64,000 nucleotides of DNA from Nocardia terpenica (GTDB taxonomy: Bacteria; Actinomycetota; Actinomycetes; Mycobacteriales; Mycobacteriaceae): the NCBI RefSeq assembly GCF_013186535.1, contig NZ_JABMCZ010000005.1:1612001-1676000 (forward strand), read 5' to 3'. The position numbers were made by a program, and so were the translations under genes. This document shows, piece after piece, positions 32,823-40,301 of the stretch (the first letter of the stretch is position 1; the number at the start of each line of letters is the position of its first letter). The notes under the pieces were generated by a model, which was not told the DNA's origin, did no database searches, and saw only the letters and a list, made by a program, of their open reading frames with translations.

Positions 32823-33551
32823 TCAGGACCGAACCAGTGTGCCGATCTTCTCACCGGCCACGGCACGGGCAATGTTGCCCTTCGTCAAGAGATTGAACAC
32901 CAGAATCGGCATCTGGTTGTCCATACAGAGGCTGAACGCCGTGGAGTCGGCGACCTTCAGTCCACGTTCGAGCAGCTCCCTGTGGGTGATCTCGGAGAAC
33001 ATCTCGGCCCCGGGGTCCTCGCGCGGGTCGGCGGTGAAGACGCCGTCGACGGCCTTGGCCATCAACACCACCTCGGCACCGATCTCCAGCGCGCGCTGGG
33101 CCGCGGTGGTGTCGGTGGAGAAATAGGGCATGCCCATGCCCGCGCCGAAGATCACGACGCGGCCCTTCTCCAGGTGCCGCTTGGCGCGCAGCGGCAGATA
33201 CGGCTCGGCGACCTGCCCCATGGTGATCGCCGTCTGGACCCGGGTGTCGACCCCCTGCTTCTGCAGAAAGTCTTGCAGCGCAAGGCTGTTCATCACGGTG
33301 CCGAGCATGCCCATGTAGTCCGAGCGGGCCCGCTCCATGCCGCGCTCCTCGAGTTCGGCGCCGCGGAAGAAGTTTCCGCCGCCGATCACCACCGCGACCT
33401 GCACACCGGTCGCGACCACCTCGGCGATCTGCTCGGCAACCGTCTGCACCACGTCGGGATCGAGCCCGACCCTGCCGCCGCCGAACATTTCCCCACCCAG
33501 TTTGAGGAGTACCCGGTGATAGCCCTTGCGGGCCGGTTCCAAGTCCGACAT
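32823..33551 (-). CDS. pyrH: Uridylate kinase
   Basis: Phosphorylates UMP to UDP; allosterically controlled by GTP and UTP in other bacteria. The 242-residue protein begins MSDLEPARKGYHRVLLKLGG and has the amino-acid-kinase motifs VAVVIGGGNFFRG, FGAGMGMPYFSTDTTAAQRA and the metal-binding DGVFTADPR. The ATG at 33551 follows GAAGGAG. Upstream is a 249-bp gap containing the tsf terminator. Confidence 0.97.
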   Translation of the reverse strand: MSDLEPARKGYHRVLLKLGGEMFGGGRVGLDPDVVQTVAEQIAEVVATGVQVAVVIGGGNFFRGAELEERGMERARSDYMGMLGTVMNSLALQDFLQKQGVDTRVQTAITMGQVAEPYLPLRAKRHLEKGRVVIFGAGMGMPYFSTDTTAAQRALEIGAEVVLMAKAVDGVFTADPREDPGAEMFSEITHRELLERGLKVADSTAFSLCMDNQMPILVFNLLTKGNIARAVAGEKIGTLVRS

Positions 33552-33748
33552 CGGTCTCCTTCTTCTCGGCAGACGGGTTCCACACATGCGAAAAGACCAT
33601 CCGGTGTCGAGAGAGACATGGGACGGTGACAAAGCTCTGACTATCCTGCCCTACGCGCGGGCGAGGACGTCACCCGACCCTCGATTCGTAATCGTTCGGT
33701 TGCCTGCACGGCGGCGACGATAGGGGGTGGAATCGGGGCCGGAGCGGC

Positions 33749-33788
33749 AAAAGGCCCCTCGCGCGACGGAATTCGTTGCACGAGGGGC
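33749..33788 (-). terminator. Intrinsic terminator downstream of tsf
   Basis: Read on the minus strand, GCCCCTCGTGC pairs with GCGCGAGGGGC (11 bp, one G-U pair; plus coordinates 33754-33764 and 33778-33788), followed by C and TTTT. It lies 13 bp after the tsf stop and separates rpsB-tsf from pyrH-frr-cdsA transcription. Confidence 0.85.
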
Positions 33789-33800
33789 ACTTTCGACGGC

Positions 33801-34625
33801 TTACGCCTGACCGACCTCGAAGCGGGCGAAGCGGGTCACGGTGACACCGGCCTCGTCCAGCAGCTGCTTGACGGTCTTCTTGCTGTCGGTGACCGACGGC
33901 TGCTCCAGCAGGACGACGTCCTTGTAGAAGCCGTTGACGCGGCCCTCGACGATCTTCGGCAGCGCGGCCTCCGGCTTGCCCTCCTCGCGGGCGGTCGCCT
34001 CGGCGATGGAGCGCTCCTTCTCGACCACGTCGGCCGGGACCTCGTCGCGGGTGACGTAGCGGGCCTTCAGCGCGGCGATCTGCATGGCGGCCGAACGCGC
34101 GGCCTCGGCGGCGGCGTCGCCCTCGCCCTGGTACTCGACCAGCACGCCGACGGCCGGCGGCAGGTCCGAGGACCGCTTGTGCAGGTAGGTCGCGACCGGG
34201 CCGGTGAAGGACACGACGCGGCGCAGCTCCAGCTTCTCGCCGATCTTCGCGGCCAGCTCCTGCACCACCTGGTCGGCGGTCTTGCCGTTGACGTCGATCG
34301 CCTTGAGCGCGTCCAGATCCGCCGGGCGGAACTTGGCGGCGGCCTCGACGATATCGCCGGCCACGTTCTGGAACTCGTCGTTCTTGGCGACGAAGTCGGT
34401 CTCGGAGTTGAGCTCGATCATCACGCCGTCCTGCGCCGCGACCAGGCCCTCGGCGGTGGCGCGCTCGGCGCGCTTGCCGACGTCCTTGGCGCCCTTGATG
34501 CGCAGTACCTCGACGGCCTTGTCGAAGTCGCCGGCGGATTCCTCCAGCGCCTTCTTGCAGTCCATCATGCCGGAGCCGGTCAGCTCGCGAAGCCGCTTCA
34601 CATCCGCGGCGGTGTAGTTCGCCAT
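33801..34625 (-). CDS. tsf: Elongation factor Ts
   Basis: Guanine-nucleotide exchange factor for EF-Tu. The 274-residue protein starts MANYTAADVKRLRELTGSGM, with the MDCKKALEE motif and the EF-Tu contact region IELNSETDFVAKNDEF. The ATG follows CGAGGAGG. It lies about 110 bp after rpsB and is closed by a strong intrinsic terminator. Confidence 0.98.
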   Translation of the reverse strand: MANYTAADVKRLRELTGSGMMDCKKALEESAGDFDKAVEVLRIKGAKDVGKRAERATAEGLVAAQDGVMIELNSETDFVAKNDEFQNVAGDIVEAAAKFRPADLDALKAIDVNGKTADQVVQELAAKIGEKLELRRVVSFTGPVATYLHKRSSDLPPAVGVLVEYQGEGDAAAEAARSAAMQIAALKARYVTRDEVPADVVEKERSIAEATAREEGKPEAALPKIVEGRVNGFYKDVVLLEQPSVTDSKKTVKQLLDEAGVTVTRFARFEVGQA

Positions 34626-34734
34626 CCTGGCGAGCCTCCTCGTTCGATTGGGTTCAGGTCTCTAGCACCACCATGCCGACCGCTTCCGAACAGGAAGGGC
34701 CGGCACGGTGAAATTCTGCGGTCGGGCTCGGAGC

Positions 34735-35571
34735 TCAGCTCTCGGCCGGGGCCGAGGCCGGAGCCGGGGTCTGCTCTTCGGCAGTCTCGGCGTTCGGGCT
34801 CGCCTGAGCCAGCAGCTCCTGCTCCCATTCGGCGAGCGGCTCACCCGCGCCGGCCTCCGGCTTGGCATCGCCGCCGGCACGCGCGGCACGAGCCTGCACG
34901 CCCTCGGCGACGGCGGAGGCGACGACCTTGGTCAGCAGCGCGGCCGAGCGGATGGCGTCGTCGTTGCCCGGGATCGGGTAGTCGACCAGATCCGGGTCGC
35001 AGTTGGTGTCCAGGATCGCGATGACGGGGATGTTCAGCTTGCGAGCCTCGCCGACGGCGATGTGCTCCTTGTTGGTGTCGACGACCCAGATGGCCGAGGG
35101 CACCTTCTGCATGTCGCGGATGCCGCCGAGGGTGCGCTCCAGCTTGTTCTTCTCACGCGTGAGCATGAGGATTTCCTTCTTGGTGCGACCCTCGAAACCG
35201 CCGGTCTGCTCCATCGCCTCGAGCTCCTTGAGGCGCTGCAGCCGCTTGTGCACGGTGGAGAAGTTGGTGAGCATGCCGCCCAGCCAGCGCTGGTTCACGT
35301 AGGGCATGCCGACGCGGGTCGCCTCGGAGGCGATGGACTCCTGCGCCTGCTTCTTGGTGCCGACGAACAGCACGGTGCCGCCGTGGGCGACGGTCTCCTT
35401 GACGAACTCGTACGCCTTGTCGATGTAGGTCAGCGTCTGCTGCAGGTCGATGATGTAGATGCCGTTGCGGTCGGTGAAGATGAACCGCTTCATCTTCGGG
35501 TTCCAACGGCGGGTCTGGTGCCCGAAGTGCGCGCCGCTGTCGAGCAGCTGCTTCATTGTTACGACAGCCAT
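34735..35571 (-). CDS. rpsB: 30S ribosomal protein S2
   Basis: The 278-residue protein starts MAVVTMKQLLDSGAHFGHQT, the universal S2 opening, and has WLGGMLTNFSTV and DTNCDPDLVDYPIPGNDDA. The C-terminal 45 residues are an Ala/Glu/Pro-rich tail typical of actinobacterial S2. It is the first gene of the block; the 318 bp upstream (35572-35889) must contain its promoter and that of the divergent peptidase gene, though I could not pick a convincing promoter. Confidence 0.97.
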   Translation of the reverse strand: MAVVTMKQLLDSGAHFGHQTRRWNPKMKRFIFTDRNGIYIIDLQQTLTYIDKAYEFVKETVAHGGTVLFVGTKKQAQESIASEATRVGMPYVNQRWLGGMLTNFSTVHKRLQRLKELEAMEQTGGFEGRTKKEILMLTREKNKLERTLGGIRDMQKVPSAIWVVDTNKEHIAVGEARKLNIPVIAILDTNCDPDLVDYPIPGNDDAIRSAALLTKVVASAVAEGVQARAARAGGDAKPEAGAGEPLAEWEQELLAQASPNAETAEEQTPAPASAPAES

Positions 35572-35889
35572 TGCTGCGTAGGCCTTTCGTTGCCGGTTGA
35601 CGCAGGGGTCGGCGACTCCTGCCCTGGCACCCACAGCCGCCGGACCCGAGAACGGGACCAGCCGACGGCCTGTCGTGTGGATGCGCGAAGTCGATCCGTA
35701 TGGGGGCGGATCGCCTGACCAGTCTACGGGGGTCGTGAGCGAGTTCCTAAACGGGGTGGTCGGAGACCCGATCGGCGCTCCGGGTATCCGCCTCGGGTGT
35801 AAAAGCTGGCTGTTCACAACCGCGTGGTTCATCCACACTCGCCGAAGGCGATCTTCCCACCGGCCGTGTCGCGCGGGAGGGTTGCGGGT

Positions 35890-36384
35890 ATGCGCTGGTT
35901 ACTGCTGATCCTGCTCGGCTGGCTGCTGCTGCCGATCGTCCTGCCCGCGCCCGATGCGGCGGCGGGGGTTCCCGGTTCCTACGACTGGCCGCTGCGGCCG
36001 CGGCCCGCGGTCGTGCGCCCGTTCGACAAACCGTTGCACGACTGGCTGCCCGGCCATCGGGGTGTCGATCTCGCGGGCGCCGCCGAGCAGCCCGTGCTGG
36101 CCGCCGGGGTGGGGGTGGTGGCCTTCGCCGGGGAGGTCGGCGCGAAGCCGGTCGTGTCGATCGACCACCCCGGCGGCCTGCGCACCACCTACGAGCCGGT
36201 GCGTGCCACGGTTCCGGTGGGGCGCAGGGTGATTCGCGGCGATGTCGTCGGCGCGCTGCAGCCGGGGCACCCCGGCTGCCCCGCGGTCTGCCTGCACTGG
36301 GGGCTGCGCCGGGGCCACGACTATCTCGACCCGCTGCGGCTGCTGCATCGAGCACCGCTGCGGCTCAAACCGGTCGGGACGTGA
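35890..36384 (+). CDS. M23-family (LysM-less) peptidase, Rv2891-like
   Basis: A secreted or membrane-tethered peptidoglycan endopeptidase candidate. The 164-residue protein has a signal/anchor sequence MRWLLLILLGWLLLPIVLP, then the compact M23 core: DWPLRPRPAVVRPFDKP, the ligand pair in PGHRGVDLAG, and the closing CLHWGLRRG. In most M23 enzymes the last motif is HxH; here the first position is Cys (C-L-H), which may alter zinc binding. The ATG follows GGGAGG. It is next to rpsB in mycobacteria as well. Confidence 0.8.
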   Translation: MRWLLLILLGWLLLPIVLPAPDAAAGVPGSYDWPLRPRPAVVRPFDKPLHDWLPGHRGVDLAGAAEQPVLAAGVGVVAFAGEVGAKPVVSIDHPGGLRTTYEPVRATVPVGRRVIRGDVVGALQPGHPGCPAVCLHWGLRRGHDYLDPLRLLHRAPLRLKPVGT

Positions 36385-36387
36385 GGG

Positions 36388-37152
36388 TCAGTTCGGCGCG
36401 CCCGCGGTGGCCGATTCCCGTTCGGCCAGTTCGCGTTTCCACTCGCGGAAGCTCTCCTCGGTGCGGCCGCGGCGCCAGTAGCCGGAGATGGAGGCGAACG
36501 CGGCGGGGACTCCGCGTTCCTTGCGCAGGTACGGGCGCAACTCGTGCATGACGGCCTGGGCCTCGCCGTGAATGAAGGCGTGCACCCGGCCGTCGCGCCA
36601 GGGCTCGGCCCGCACTGCCGCCGCGAGCCGCTCGCCCGGGGCGGCGTCGCCGCGATGCACCCAGGTCAGCTCCACACCGGCGGGGCGGTCGAAGTCCAAT
36701 TCGTCTGCGGGGCCCGCGATTTCGACGAAGACGCGGCCCACCGCCCGCTGCGGCAGGGCGGCGCAGGCGGCGGCGATGGCGGGCAGCGCGGCCTCGTCGC
36801 CGGCCAGCAGGTGCCAGTCGGCCTCCGGGCTCGGGGAGTAGGCGCCGCCGGGGCCGAACAGGTCGATGGGGTCGCCGGGTTGGGCGGCGGCGGCCCACGG
36901 GCCCGCGACGCCCTCGTCCCCGTGGTGCACGAAATCGATGGCGATCTGCTGATTGTCGGGATCGATCGCGCGCACGGTGTAGGTGCGCGTGACCTCACCT
37001 TCGGGAACGGGGAAGAGCAGTTTGACGTAGGCGTCGGTGAAGCCGTTGGGCTGGAAGGCCGCGAAGCCGGGGCCGCCGAGATGGACGCGAATCAGATGAT
37101 CGGTCAGGCGTTCGGTGCGCTGGACCACGAAGCTCAGACGGGTGCGAGCCAA
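36388..37152 (-). CDS. Siderophore-interacting protein (FAD-dependent ferric-siderophore reductase family)
   Basis: Releases iron from imported ferric siderophores by flavin-dependent reduction. The 254-residue protein contains the FAD-binding TYTVRAIDPDNQQIAIDFVH segment, the GPWAAAAQPGDPI motif and a NAD(P)H-binding-like C-terminal half (DEAALPAIAAACAALP, AFIHGEAQAV). The TTG at 37152 is chosen because GGAGGTG lies seven bases before it; an ATG at 37167 has no ribosome-binding site and overlaps the IdeR-like box. M. tuberculosis Rv2895c (viuB) is in the same place. Confidence 0.85.
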   Translation of the reverse strand: MARTRLSFVVQRTERLTDHLIRVHLGGPGFAAFQPNGFTDAYVKLLFPVPEGEVTRTYTVRAIDPDNQQIAIDFVHHGDEGVAGPWAAAAQPGDPIDLFGPGGAYSPSPEADWHLLAGDEAALPAIAAACAALPQRAVGRVFVEIAGPADELDFDRPAGVELTWVHRGDAAPGERLAAAVRAEPWRDGRVHAFIHGEAQAVMHELRPYLRKERGVPAAFASISGYWRRGRTEESFREWKRELAERESATAGAPN

Positions 37153-37164
37153 GGAGAACACCTC

Positions 37165-37183
37165 CATAATTAGGGTTACCTAA
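37165..37183. promoter_or_regulatory. IdeR/DtxR-like iron box upstream of the siderophore-interacting gene
   Basis: The 19-mer CATAATTAGGGTTACCTAA matches the IdeR consensus TWAGGTWAGSCTWACCTWA at 14 of 19 positions, with a nearly perfect right half. The sequence TTAGG-GTTA-CCTAA inside it is itself a palindrome. It sits 13 bp before the TTG start codon. Binding is predicted from the match and the gene's iron-related function. Confidence 0.55.
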
Positions 37184-37283
37184 TAGACCGTAGCATGAAG
37201 TATCGCCGATAGCTCGCGATACATCTGAGTTTGTTCGATTCGAGCGTCTGGTGCGCCGCGGCGATCCCGAGCACCATGGACAC

Positions 37284-37802
37284 ATGGCGACCCCGCCCGA
37301 CGTTCCCCCCTTCACCTACTCCGAAACCGGCGCCACCAACGGCGAATTCCCGCCCGGCTACCACCATTTCCGGCTACGCCGCCGGATCGGTACGGGCCGC
37401 GACCTGTTCGAGTCGACGGCCGAGCAGATCCTGTCCTACCGCATGCAACGCGGCACCGGCATCCTCGCCGAGGCCAGCACCCCCACGGCCCGCCCCGGCA
37501 CCCTGGTGACGGTCCGCCTCCCCCTGGGCCCCTTCACCATCACCGCCCCCTGCCGCGTCGTGTACACCCTCGACGACCCGCACCGCCGCGGCTTCGCCTA
37601 CGGCACCCTCCCCGGCCACCCGGAATCGGGCGAAGAACTCTTCGCCACCGAATACGACCCCACCACCACAGCGGTCTACGCCCTGACAGCCGCCTTCTCC
37701 CGCCCCGCCACCTGGTACACCCGCCTGGGCGGCCCGATAACCCGTCTCGCCCAGCGGTACATCGCGGGCAAGTACATCGAGGCCGTCCGACCGCCGCAAT
37801 GA
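37284..37802 (+). CDS. DUF1990 family protein
   Basis: The 172-residue protein has the family core GFAYGTLPGHPESGEELFATE and the preceding TAPCRVVYTLDDP. It has no signal peptide or membrane segment. A second DUF1990 protein lies at 55948-56472 in this window. The function of the family is unknown. The ATG at 37284 is chosen; the region upstream contains the divergent start of the siderophore gene. Confidence 0.75.
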   Translation: MATPPDVPPFTYSETGATNGEFPPGYHHFRLRRRIGTGRDLFESTAEQILSYRMQRGTGILAEASTPTARPGTLVTVRLPLGPFTITAPCRVVYTLDDPHRRGFAYGTLPGHPESGEELFATEYDPTTTAVYALTAAFSRPATWYTRLGGPITRLAQRYIAGKYIEAVRPPQ

Positions 37803-37854
37803 ACAATCCGGATCCCCGTCACGTCGGTCACAGCGCAGCGTCAGGACACTCGGC

Positions 37855-37885
37855 TTGACCCTCACGTTGCGTGAGGCTCGACGGT
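37855..37885 (+). promoter_or_regulatory. MerR-type promoter of the VOC gene
   Basis: A -35 element TTGACC (37855-37860) is followed after 19 bp by a -10-like GACGGT (37880-37885). The spacer holds the dyad CCTCACG-TTG-CGTGAGG (37860-37876). A long spacer with a central dyad is the hallmark of MerR-regulated promoters. Transcription would begin very near the ATG at 37893. Confidence 0.7.
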
Positions 37886-37892
37886 GGGGTCC

Positions 37893-38420
37893 ATGAATGA
37901 TTATTACAACGCTTTCGAGGTGAGCCCGGTACCTGATCCCGGCCCGGATGCGGTTGCGCCGGAGCCGTTTCGGGGCATTTATGCGATGCCCGCGTTCGTG
38001 ACGATCCCGACCGGCGATGTGGCCGCGTCGGTGGACTTCTGGGTTCGTGGGCTGGGGTTTATCGAGCTGTTCAGCGTCCCCGGCGCGATTGTGCATCTGC
38101 GCCGGTGGGCATTCCAGGACGTGCTCCTGGTGCCGACGGCGAGTGTTCCGGAGCAGACACCGGCACTGACCGTCAGTTTCTCGTGCGTGCTCAGCCAGAT
38201 CGATTCCCTCGTCGAGACCTGTCGTGCACTGCGCCCGAACTCGGTCGACGGCCCACGGGATACCCCTTGGAACACCCGCGATGTGGAGGTGATCACCCCC
38301 GAGAACGCACGGATCGTGTTCACCGCGGCAAAGCCCCTCGATCCGGCCAGCCAGGAGGCCCGGAGCTTCGAAGCCATGGGGATCACCCCACCGGACATCG
38401 GTCGCGGCGGCAATCGATAG
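37893..38420 (+). CDS. VOC (glyoxalase/bleomycin-resistance fold) protein
   Basis: The 175-residue protein has one VOC module: AMPAFVTIPTGDVAASVDFW, then RGLGFIELFSVPGAIVHLRRW, and a second beta-alpha unit ending ARIVFTAAKPLD. Such proteins are metal-dependent lyases, dioxygenases or drug-binding resistance proteins; the substrate is not evident. It is driven by a MerR-type promoter and followed 9 bp later by the remains of a merR gene, the usual layout for a drug-responsive pair. Confidence 0.75.
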   Translation: MNDYYNAFEVSPVPDPGPDAVAPEPFRGIYAMPAFVTIPTGDVAASVDFWVRGLGFIELFSVPGAIVHLRRWAFQDVLLVPTASVPEQTPALTVSFSCVLSQIDSLVETCRALRPNSVDGPRDTPWNTRDVEVITPENARIVFTAAKPLDPASQEARSFEAMGITPPDIGRGGNR

Positions 38421-38428
38421 TCCGGAGC

Positions 38429-38524
38429 ATGCTTGCCGCCGATCAGGTCTCGACGCGTCTGGGCGTGACACTCCGCGCACTGCACCACTGGGATGACATA
38501 GGCCCGGCGCGACCGCCGCTGCGC
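38429..38524 (+). pseudogene. MerR regulator, truncated to its DNA-binding start
   Basis: An ATG with GGAG upstream begins MLAADQVSTRLGVTLRALHH then WDDIGPARP, the start of a MerR winged helix-turn-helix. Homology stops after about 32 residues; the rest of the binding domain and the whole effector domain are missing. The frame continues into unrelated sequence that belongs to a transposase in another frame. Confidence 0.7.
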
Positions 38525-38534
38525 AGGAAAGACC

Positions 38535-38661
38535 GACCTTCGCAGCACCAACAACCGGCGCACCGCCAGGCTCGAGCACTACAACAACGAACGACGCCAC
38601 GCGGTCCTCGGAGGCCAGCCGGTCAGTCGGCTGGGACCGACCTCATGGCCGGGCGCGACTA
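38535..38661 (+). pseudogene. Transposase/integrase C-terminal remnant (IS481-like)
   Basis: In the third plus-strand frame the sequence reads NRRTARLEHYNNERRHAVLG then GQPVSRLGPTS, the characteristic end of DDE transposases of the IS481 or related groups (YNxERxHxxLGGxPPxSRL). No other part of the element and no terminal inverted repeat is visible. It abuts the MerR fragment, so the insertion or a later deletion probably removed the regulator's 3' part. It runs into the end of the YqeY-like gene. Confidence 0.6.
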
Positions 38662-39033
38662 GTCGGCGGGCAGGTGTCGAGTCAGTTCCTCTGCTTCGGC
38701 TCGTAGGTCGGAGGCGTGGGCGGGGCGGCCTAGCTGTTCGTATTCGGCTGCGGTGGTGAGTCGTTCGGTGATCTCTTGGTGGACGATCTGTTCGATGTCG
38801 GATTCGGTGAGGAGGCGGCGTTGGGCCTCGGCTGTGCCGAGGCCGACGGAGGTGGCCTCGATGGCGCCCGCGGTGATGTGGGAGGCGTCGATGGCCTCGG
38901 CGTTGTCGATGGCGGCGAGTGCCGAGCGGAGGGCCTTGGTCGCGTTGCGGTCGCGACGCTTCATGGCGGCGGGGAGGGCGGCACGCAGTCGCTCGCGTAG
39001 GGGAGGCACTTCGGTGGACGAATCGGTCGGCAT
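38659..39033 (-). CDS. GatB/YqeY domain protein
   Basis: The 124-residue protein starts at the ATG at 39033 (MPTDSSTEVPPLRERLRAAL). It has the YqeY pattern AMKRRDRNATKALRSALAAI, an AEAQRRLLTESDIEQIVHQE middle and a helical end. YqeY resembles the C-terminal tRNA-binding domain of GatB and is usually free-standing; its role is unknown. The stop lies at the border with the transposase remnant, but the protein length is near normal. Confidence 0.75.
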   Translation of the reverse strand: MPTDSSTEVPPLRERLRAALPAAMKRRDRNATKALRSALAAIDNAEAIDASHITAGAIEATSVGLGTAEAQRRLLTESDIEQIVHQEITERLTTAAEYEQLGRPAHASDLRAEAEELTRHLPAD

Positions 39034-39266
39034 GGTCGCGACAGTATGCGTTCGGGGATTCGAGGTCGAGCGGGTTTCCTGCGTGGCGGCCCACGCTCGG
39101 GTGGCGGCTCTGGAGTGGTACGGGGTTCGTAAGCGAAATGCTCCGAAGGACATTGTCGGCGGGCATACGGATATGGCTGTGCGACGGGTGAGATGCCGGA
39201 GGATGCCGCCGTCGGCCACGCATTCGGACCGATGGATTGGAGCTGGTGGAGCGGAGGTTCGGCTGT

Positions 39267-40190
39267 TCAGGCGCGGGGGTGGGCCTGGTCGTGGACCTTT
39301 TTGAGGCGGTCGATGGAGACGTGGGTGTAGAGCTGGGTGGTGGCCATGCTGGCGTGGCCGAGGAGTTCCTGGACCACGCGGAGGTCGGCGCCGCCCTCCA
39401 GCAGGTGGGTGGCGGCGGTGTGGCGGAGGCCGTGCGGGCCCATGTCGGGGGCGCCGGGGATGGCCGAGACCACCTCGTGCACAACGGTTCTGGCCTGGCG
39501 CTGGTCGAGGCGGCGGCCGCGGCGGCCCAGGAGCAGGGCGCGGCCGGAGTCGGCGACGGCCAGGGCCGGGCGGCCGTAGCGCAGCCACGCCTGCAAGGCC
39601 GCGTCGGCGGGGGCACCGAACGGAACCGCGCGCTCCTTGTTGCCCTTGCCGAGGACCCGGACCTGGCGGCGCTCGCGGTCGACGTCCTCGATGTCGAGCC
39701 CGCACAGCTCGCTGACCCGAATGCCGGTGGCGTACAGCAGTTCCACGATGAGGCGGTCCCGCAGCGCCATCGGGTCGTGTTGGGCCGCACCCGATTCCGC
39801 CGCCGCCATGGCCGCGCGGGCCTGTTCGCGCCCGAGCACCGCGGGCAGTACCCGATGCGCCCGCGCCGACCCGAGCCGCGGCCCCGGATCGACCGCGAGC
39901 CGTCCGGTGCGGGTGAGCCACGCGGTGAACCTGCGTGCCGAGGAGGCCCGCCGCGCCATCGTGGTCCGCGCCGCGCCGGTCGCCGACTGCTCCGCCAGCC
40001 ACGACCGCAGCAGCGAGAGGTCGATCTCCCCCACCCCCGAATCCGCGGCCCGCGCACACAGATGCAGCAGCAGCGACCGCGCATCCCCCACATACGCCCG
40101 CACCGTGTGCGCCGACCGGTTCTGCCCCAACCGCAAGTGCCGCCCGTATTCCTCGAGCAGCGCCACCAAATCCTCGGGCAGTTCATCCAT
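39267..40190 (-). CDS. xerC: Tyrosine recombinase XerC
   Basis: Resolves chromosome dimers at dif with XerD. The 307-residue protein has an N-terminal SAM-like domain (YGRHLRLGQNRSAHTVRAYV) and the catalytic domain with R in ATGIRVSELCGL, K in VLGKGNKERAVPFG, H-x-x-R in PHGLRHTAATHLL, H in LGHASMATTQLY and the nucleophile Tyr there. I chose the ATG at 40190; GTG at 40205 is possible. It follows dprA, as in mycobacteria. Confidence 0.94.
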   Translation of the reverse strand: MDELPEDLVALLEEYGRHLRLGQNRSAHTVRAYVGDARSLLLHLCARAADSGVGEIDLSLLRSWLAEQSATGAARTTMARRASSARRFTAWLTRTGRLAVDPGPRLGSARAHRVLPAVLGREQARAAMAAAESGAAQHDPMALRDRLIVELLYATGIRVSELCGLDIEDVDRERRQVRVLGKGNKERAVPFGAPADAALQAWLRYGRPALAVADSGRALLLGRRGRRLDQRQARTVVHEVVSAIPGAPDMGPHGLRHTAATHLLEGGADLRVVQELLGHASMATTQLYTHVSIDRLKKVHDQAHPRA

Positions 40191-40301
40191 ACGATCCACC
40201 GTCACCGACCAACCAGCCCCTGGCAAGTCACCGCGCCGGTCCCAGACGGTCGCTCCGGGCACAGACTCGCGCTCCGGTACCGACCGGCGACCACCCATGA
40301 C

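Noticed and set aside
38429..38661. Intact MerR gene in the 38105-38662 frame
   Set aside because: Only the first 32 residues match MerR; the remaining residues are the out-of-frame reading of a transposase end.
38579..40186. 535-residue minus-strand frame spanning YqeY and xerC
   Set aside because: Very Arg/Pro/Ser-rich and overlaps two recognised genes in other frames.
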